A model generated the notes under the pieces. The model had not been told where the DNA came from. It did not search any database and saw only the letters and a list, made by a program, of their open reading frames with translations. Below, piece by piece: positions 6,027 through 8,452 of a stretch of 8,452 bases of DNA (the stretch's first letter is position 1; every line of letters begins with the position of its first letter). The DNA is taken from NCBI GenBank assembly GCA_003501335.1, contig DNPQ01000281.1, positions 1 to 8,452 of the forward strand, given 5' to 3'. The position numbers and the translations under genes are program-made. This DNA is from Bacillota bacterium (GTDB lineage Bacteria > Bacillota > UBA4882 > UBA8346).

Positions 6027-6101
6027 AAAAGCCAGGACAGAAGAGCGGGCTCTATTTTTTATAATAAAGCCCATCGCCTGGTATCAACAAAAGGCTTTTT
6101 T
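6027..6101 (+). ncRNA. candidate structured RNA ending in a terminator-like stem
   Basis: Nested pairings are visible. AAAAGCC (6027-6033) pairs with GGCTTTT (6093-6099). CCAGG (6032-6036) pairs with CCTGG (6077-6081). GGGCT (6047-6051) pairs with AGCCC (6068-6072), and the last stem continues as TATT/AATA (6053-6056/6063-6066). The outermost stem ends in a run of T, so the whole may act as an intrinsic terminator or attenuator. The first two stems share bases 6032-6033 and could be alternatives. It matches no riboswitch class that I know, and no good promoter was identified upstream. It lies 12 bp before repeat copy 3, so it could also be the end of a mobile element. Confidence 0.4.
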
Positions 6102-6112
6102 GTATCCGCCTT

Positions 6113-6294
6113 TAAGCCCGGCACAAAATTCCCTTCTTTCCCCAGCTTAACGCCTTCTCCCCCGGAACTTTTTTGGCACCAAAAATTCCCAAATCGGTGT
6201 TATAATGATAATATCGAATTCGAATGATAAAGATTACAAAACTAGACCTGCTACCTACGGTAGCGGGTCTAGTTTTCTTTGAATACGCCAAGGA
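6113..6294 (+). repeat. dispersed repeat, copy 3 (promoter-hairpin element)
   Basis: This is the third direct copy. It has the conserved core and the extended -10 (TG 6198-6199, TATAAT 6201-6206). Its hairpin is longer than in the other copies: 18-bp stem 6238-6255/6259-6276 with loop TAC and one T-G pair, followed by CTTTG. Relative to copies 1 and 2, an A-T pair is replaced by G-C (6245/6269) and an extra CTA/TAG block extends the stem. The shared tail with copy 2 (CTTTGAATACGCCAA) ends about 80 bp before the start of the secreted protein gene. A forward frame through 6024-6227 is open, but I treat it as non-coding because equivalent frames in the other copies differ mostly by amino-acid changes. 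Confidence 0.87.
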
Positions 6295-6374
6295 AATATT
6301 TTATAGCCTCCATAGGATTATTTCTATCCATACAGAATTGGTATTCAAAGCCGGATCAATATGGGAGTGATATT

Positions 6375-7190
6375 TTGAAGATCAAATCGGGCCTTATCTT
6401 CCTTTTCATTTTATTCGTCATTTTTTCATTATCCAGTCGTACGATCTGTTCAGCCGAGATAGTTAATTTCAGTCCCGGGCAAAGCTGGGAGTTTTCCAGA
6501 ATGGAGGGCAACCGATTTGCAGGGTATTATGAATACACCGTTACGGGTTCCGAGAAATGGAAAGATGAGGATGTTTGGGTTATTCAAGGCAAAGGGTTCT
6601 GGTATCGGGATGGCAAACTTTATGAGAGACGGGCAGACTTATTGAAACTTGCAACGGATTGTACTCTGCGTTACCGGGAGCTGTCGGCAATATCCTATGA
6701 TTCTGCACTTCCCTCTCGATCGATAGAAACCATTGCCTGGAATGGGGAAGGCTATGAAGTCAATGATTCCATGACTATGGGCCTTCCCCTGCCAATGCAT
6801 AAAGAGATCCTAAAATATAACCAACCCCTGTTGATATTTGATGAAGATGTACCCTGGACTATCGAATTGCTCATCAAAAGCGGAAATCTTAAAAAAAACA
6901 AATCCTGTAACGTAATGAAAACCAATTATTTAATAGGCAATACGGATAACCATTATACTTTTTCAATGCAAAAAGCAACCCGGCCCATAAAAATTAAAGA
7001 GATCTCAGCAAGCGATGACCCATTCCTATCACCGGAGGAAGATATCAACGTATTATTTTTTATCAATCAGGAAAATAAAGTGACTGGAGTTCAGCTCTTA
7101 AATTATACGAATGAGGTTTTTATCAGCAAGAATCTGACTCCTCCCGCTATTCAAAAGGCGGAACTGAATGCTCACAATGCAATCAAATAA
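6375..7190 (+). CDS. secreted protein of unknown function
   Basis: The start is taken as TTG (6375-6377): GGGAG lies 7 nt upstream and the N-terminus then becomes a textbook signal peptide. That peptide is MKIK, a hydrophobic core GLIFLFILFVIFSLSS, and likely cleavage after CSA (27), before ENSP-like mature sequence starting EIVNFSPGQSWEF. Starting further upstream (TTG 6279) would put coding sequence in repeat copy 3 and spoil the signal. The protein is then 271 residues. The mature part is rich in aromatic residues and alternating strands (YYEYTVTGSEKWKDEDVWVI and later blocks), suggesting a mostly beta, extracytoplasmic fold. There is no lipobox, sortase motif or membrane helix after the signal. 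I do not recognise the family. It stands alone between repeat copy 3 and a strong terminator. Confidence 0.82.
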   Translation: MKIKSGLIFLFILFVIFSLSSRTICSAEIVNFSPGQSWEFSRMEGNRFAGYYEYTVTGSEKWKDEDVWVIQGKGFWYRDGKLYERRADLLKLATDCTLRYRELSAISYDSALPSRSIETIAWNGEGYEVNDSMTMGLPLPMHKEILKYNQPLLIFDEDVPWTIELLIKSGNLKKNKSCNVMKTNYLIGNTDNHYTFSMQKATRPIKIKEISASDDPFLSPEEDINVLFFINQENKVTGVQLLNYTNEVFISKNLTPPAIQKAELNAHNAIK

Positions 7191-7260
7191 GTTTTATTTA
7201 ATCTTGATGGGTGCTGTTTTTCGACTCTTATGATTATAATTTTTCCGATCGTGAAATATT

Positions 7261-7288
7261 AAAAGCCGGGATTGAAACCCCGGCTTTT
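7261..7288. terminator. bidirectional intrinsic terminator
   Basis: A perfect 10-bp stem, AAAAGCCGGG (7261-7270) with CCCGGCTTTT (7279-7288), has an 8-nt loop. The GC-rich stem flanked by A and T runs can end transcription from the secreted protein gene (plus) and from the ferredoxin remnant and TetR gene (minus). Confidence 0.85.
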
Positions 7289-7295
7289 CCAAACT

Positions 7296-7416
7296 TTATT
7301 CCTGCTGATATCCACCATTGTAATACCGCGGTTTGCCCTGGGACTTGCTTTTATATTCAATGGCTTCTTGGGGACAGGCACAGATACAGGCCATGCAATG
7401 AGTACAATTTTCACTC
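7296..7416 (-). pseudogene. ferredoxin C-terminal fragment (single 4Fe-4S motif)
   Basis: On the minus strand the frame ending at 7296 reads ENCTHCMACICACPQEAIEY, then KSKSQGKPRYYNGGYQQE and stop. CxxCxxCxxxCP is a complete [4Fe-4S] cluster motif, and the tail K-S-x-G-K-P-R-Y is characteristic of the flavodoxin-ferredoxin (EFR1-type) proteins of anaerobes. Everything before the last cluster, including the flavodoxin part and first cluster, is missing. Upstream in this frame the DNA is the 3' end of the TetR gene read in another phase, so the 63-codon frame to 7487 is a chimera. The TetR stop (7411-7413) lies inside the ENC codons, which places the recombination junction there. The remnant is unlikely to be expressed as a useful protein. 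Confidence 0.75.
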
Positions 7417-7995
7417 CGGCTCGTTCGTTCTGATTCCGGCGATGACCAGATCGAGCATTCGTTGGGCTCCATCCGGATCGGAGGCATATTCGTTCACCAT
7501 GACGATTCCGTAGACCAGACGTATCACGTCGATACTATGGACATCCTTGCGGATTTGTCCTGCGGCCTGGGCGCTCTGCAACAGTACTTCTCCCGCCTTG
7601 TGCATGGCTTCGTTGGCGGCATAGATTCTCGTTCCCGGAACGTGCTTGGCAGCCATGATAGCTGCTCCCATGCTCCGCCCGCGAGCCGCAAAGTCCATTT
7701 GCAGACGGAACCAGCTGATCAGAGCGTCCAGCGGATCCGGAACGCTTGCGAGTTTTTCAGCGTGCGCCTTCAATTCATGGGTCTCATCCAGGAACACTGC
7801 TTCCAGGAGATCCTGACGCGTAGGGAAGTGGCGATACAGGGTTCCAATTGCGACCCCAGCCGACTTGGCGACGTCTTCGAGGACGATGTCAGCCCCGTGT
7901 TCCGAGACCGCGGCACGCGCCGAATTCAACAGACTGGCATAATTACGCTGTGCATCCGCCCGTACTGCTCGGCCGACTTGGGTTGGCTTGTTCAT
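7411..7995 (-). CDS. TetR-family transcriptional repressor, divergent from SDR gene
   Basis: This is a full-length 194-residue TetR protein. The N-terminal helix-turn-helix is at about residues 40-60 (EDVAKSAGVAIGTLYRHFPTR), with a strongly canonical recognition helix. The rest is an Ala-rich helical ligand domain typical of proteobacterial and actinobacterial members. The ATG (7993-7995) has AAAGGAG 9 nt upstream. The gene is clearly GC-richer than most of the window, which suggests transfer from a higher-GC donor. Its last codons (NEPE, stop) overlap the ferredoxin scrap, marking one edge of the insertion. The divergent partner is an NAD(P)-binding SDR gene with palindromes in the shared promoter region, so local repression of that gene is the likely job (inference). 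Confidence 0.93.
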   Translation of the reverse strand: MNKPTQVGRAVRADAQRNYASLLNSARAAVSEHGADIVLEDVAKSAGVAIGTLYRHFPTRQDLLEAVFLDETHELKAHAEKLASVPDPLDALISWFRLQMDFAARGRSMGAAIMAAKHVPGTRIYAANEAMHKAGEVLLQSAQAAGQIRKDVHSIDVIRLVYGIVMVNEYASDPDGAQRMLDLVIAGIRTNEPE

Positions 7996-8031
7996 TGGAA
8001 GCCACTCCTTTCACATGGATATAAAAATTAG

Positions 8032-8080
8032 TTGACAAAGTGAGGGACCCTCCGTTAATATAATAAGTGGAGGAATCCTC
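8032..8080. promoter_or_regulatory. SDR promoter with two TetR-type operators
   Basis: On the plus strand, TTGACA (8032-8037) is followed after 18 bp by TAATAT (8056-8061), or after 17 bp by TTAATA. A perfect dyad, GAGGG-A-CCCTC (8042-8052), sits in the spacer, and a second, GAGG-AAT-CCTC (8070-8080), sits around the start of transcription. Both are preceded by AAGTG (AAGTGAGGG and AAGTGGAGG), as expected for two sites of one repressor. Binding at either would block the promoter. The adjacent TetR protein is the obvious binder (inference). Confidence 0.72.
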
Positions 8081-8129
8081 ATTTTATTACATCTGATTTT
8101 TATTTTACCACAAAAAGGGAGACTTTAGC

Positions 8130-8452
8130 ATGCGTATTTTTGTCACAGGAGCAACAGGTTATATCGGTTCCGCCGTCGTCCGGGAACTCATCAGCGCCGG
8201 TCATAAAGTCGTCGGTCTCACCCGCTCAGACAATAGCGCCGCTGCATTGAAAGAAGCCGGGGCCGAGGCGCACCGCGGTTCCCTTGACGACCTTGACAGC
8301 CTTCGCAGCGGCGCCGTAGCAGCGGATGGCGTCATTCACCTGGCATTTAAAAACGACTTCTCAGACTTCACCGGCTCACTGGCAATCGATCTGCGCGCCG
8401 TCGAGACGATGGGGGCGGCGCTCGAAGGCTCCGGCAAGCCGTTTGTGACCAC
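8130..8452 (+). CDS. NAD(P)-dependent SDR-family oxidoreductase (3' end beyond window)
   Basis: Only the first 107 codons are present. MRIFVTGATGYIGSAVVREL gives the Rossmann nucleotide-binding loop TGATGYIG (6-13), of the TGxxGxxG form of extended/atypical SDRs and the NmrA-like group. The second strand ends VVGLTRS, and the arginine there favours NADPH over NADH (family knowledge). A GSLDD block (50-54) and ADGVIHLAF (65-73) continue the fold. The ATG has AAAGGGAGA at 8114-8122. The catalytic Tyr-x-x-x-Lys would lie beyond the window, so activity cannot be judged. It is divergent from the TetR gene, shares its high GC, and is controlled by a promoter overlaid with two dyads. Regulator and enzyme look like one acquired module. 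Confidence 0.9.
   Translation, partial: MRIFVTGATGYIGSAVVRELISAGHKVVGLTRSDNSAAALKEAGAEAHRGSLDDLDSLRSGAVAADGVIHLAFKNDFSDFTGSLAIDLRAVETMGAALEGSGKPFVT

Noticed and set aside
6024..6227. 67-codon forward frame through repeat copy 3 (also open in copies 1 and 2, with a shared SPPELFWHQ-like peptide)
   Set aside because: Base differences between copies fall at all codon positions and mostly change the amino acid. Conservation follows promoter and hairpin elements, and no ribosome-binding site is present.
7462..8031. 189-codon plus-strand frame opposite the TetR gene
   Set aside because: It is antisense to a well-supported TetR gene. GC-rich coding DNA often leaves such mirror frames open, and it has no family resemblance.

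Overview
The window reads as an accessory stretch of a low-to-mid GC, endospore-forming Firmicute, probably an anaerobic clostridial or Peptococcaceae-like organism. The support is a Spo0E-type phosphatase gene, strong AAGGAG ribosome-binding sites, TTG starts backed by Shine-Dalgarno sequences, sigma-A-type promoters, and a ferredoxin remnant of a type common in anaerobes. No gene gives a species-level identification.

Layout, left to right. A repeat element (copy 1, about 96-251) precedes a divergent pair: a TetR-family repressor on the minus strand and an FrsA/DUF1100-like alpha/beta hydrolase on the plus strand. Copy 2 of the repeat (about 2390-2569) follows, then a tight operon of an MBL-fold metallohydrolase and a GNAT acetyltransferase, then the decayed remains of a SAM methyltransferase. 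Next come a small XRE-type regulator (minus) and a divergent Spo0E-like gene (plus), with two palindromes and overlapping promoters between them. A doubly truncated TetR fragment and a gene for a small secreted Pro/Lys/Gln-rich protein (minus) follow, the latter ending at a bidirectional terminator. Then there is a possible structured RNA (6027-6101), copy 3 of the repeat (about 6113-6294), a secreted protein of unknown function, another bidirectional terminator, and a ferredoxin C-terminal scrap. The scrap abuts a visibly GC-richer divergent TetR/SDR-oxidoreductase module whose SDR gene runs off the window.

Two themes stand out. First, three direct-orientation copies of a roughly 155-180 bp non-coding repeat carry a conserved extended -10 promoter and a terminator-like hairpin with a compensatory base-pair change. 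This makes it the best candidate for something undescribed: a mobile promoter/small-RNA element or the end of an insertion sequence. Second, the region has high turnover. It holds at least three gene remnants (methyltransferase, TetR, ferredoxin) and two regulator-enzyme cassettes (TetR/hydrolase and TetR/SDR), each apparently self-regulated through its divergent promoter region. Nothing links the intact genes into one pathway. The MBL/GNAT pair is co-transcribed, and the three regulator/partner pairs look like independent modules.
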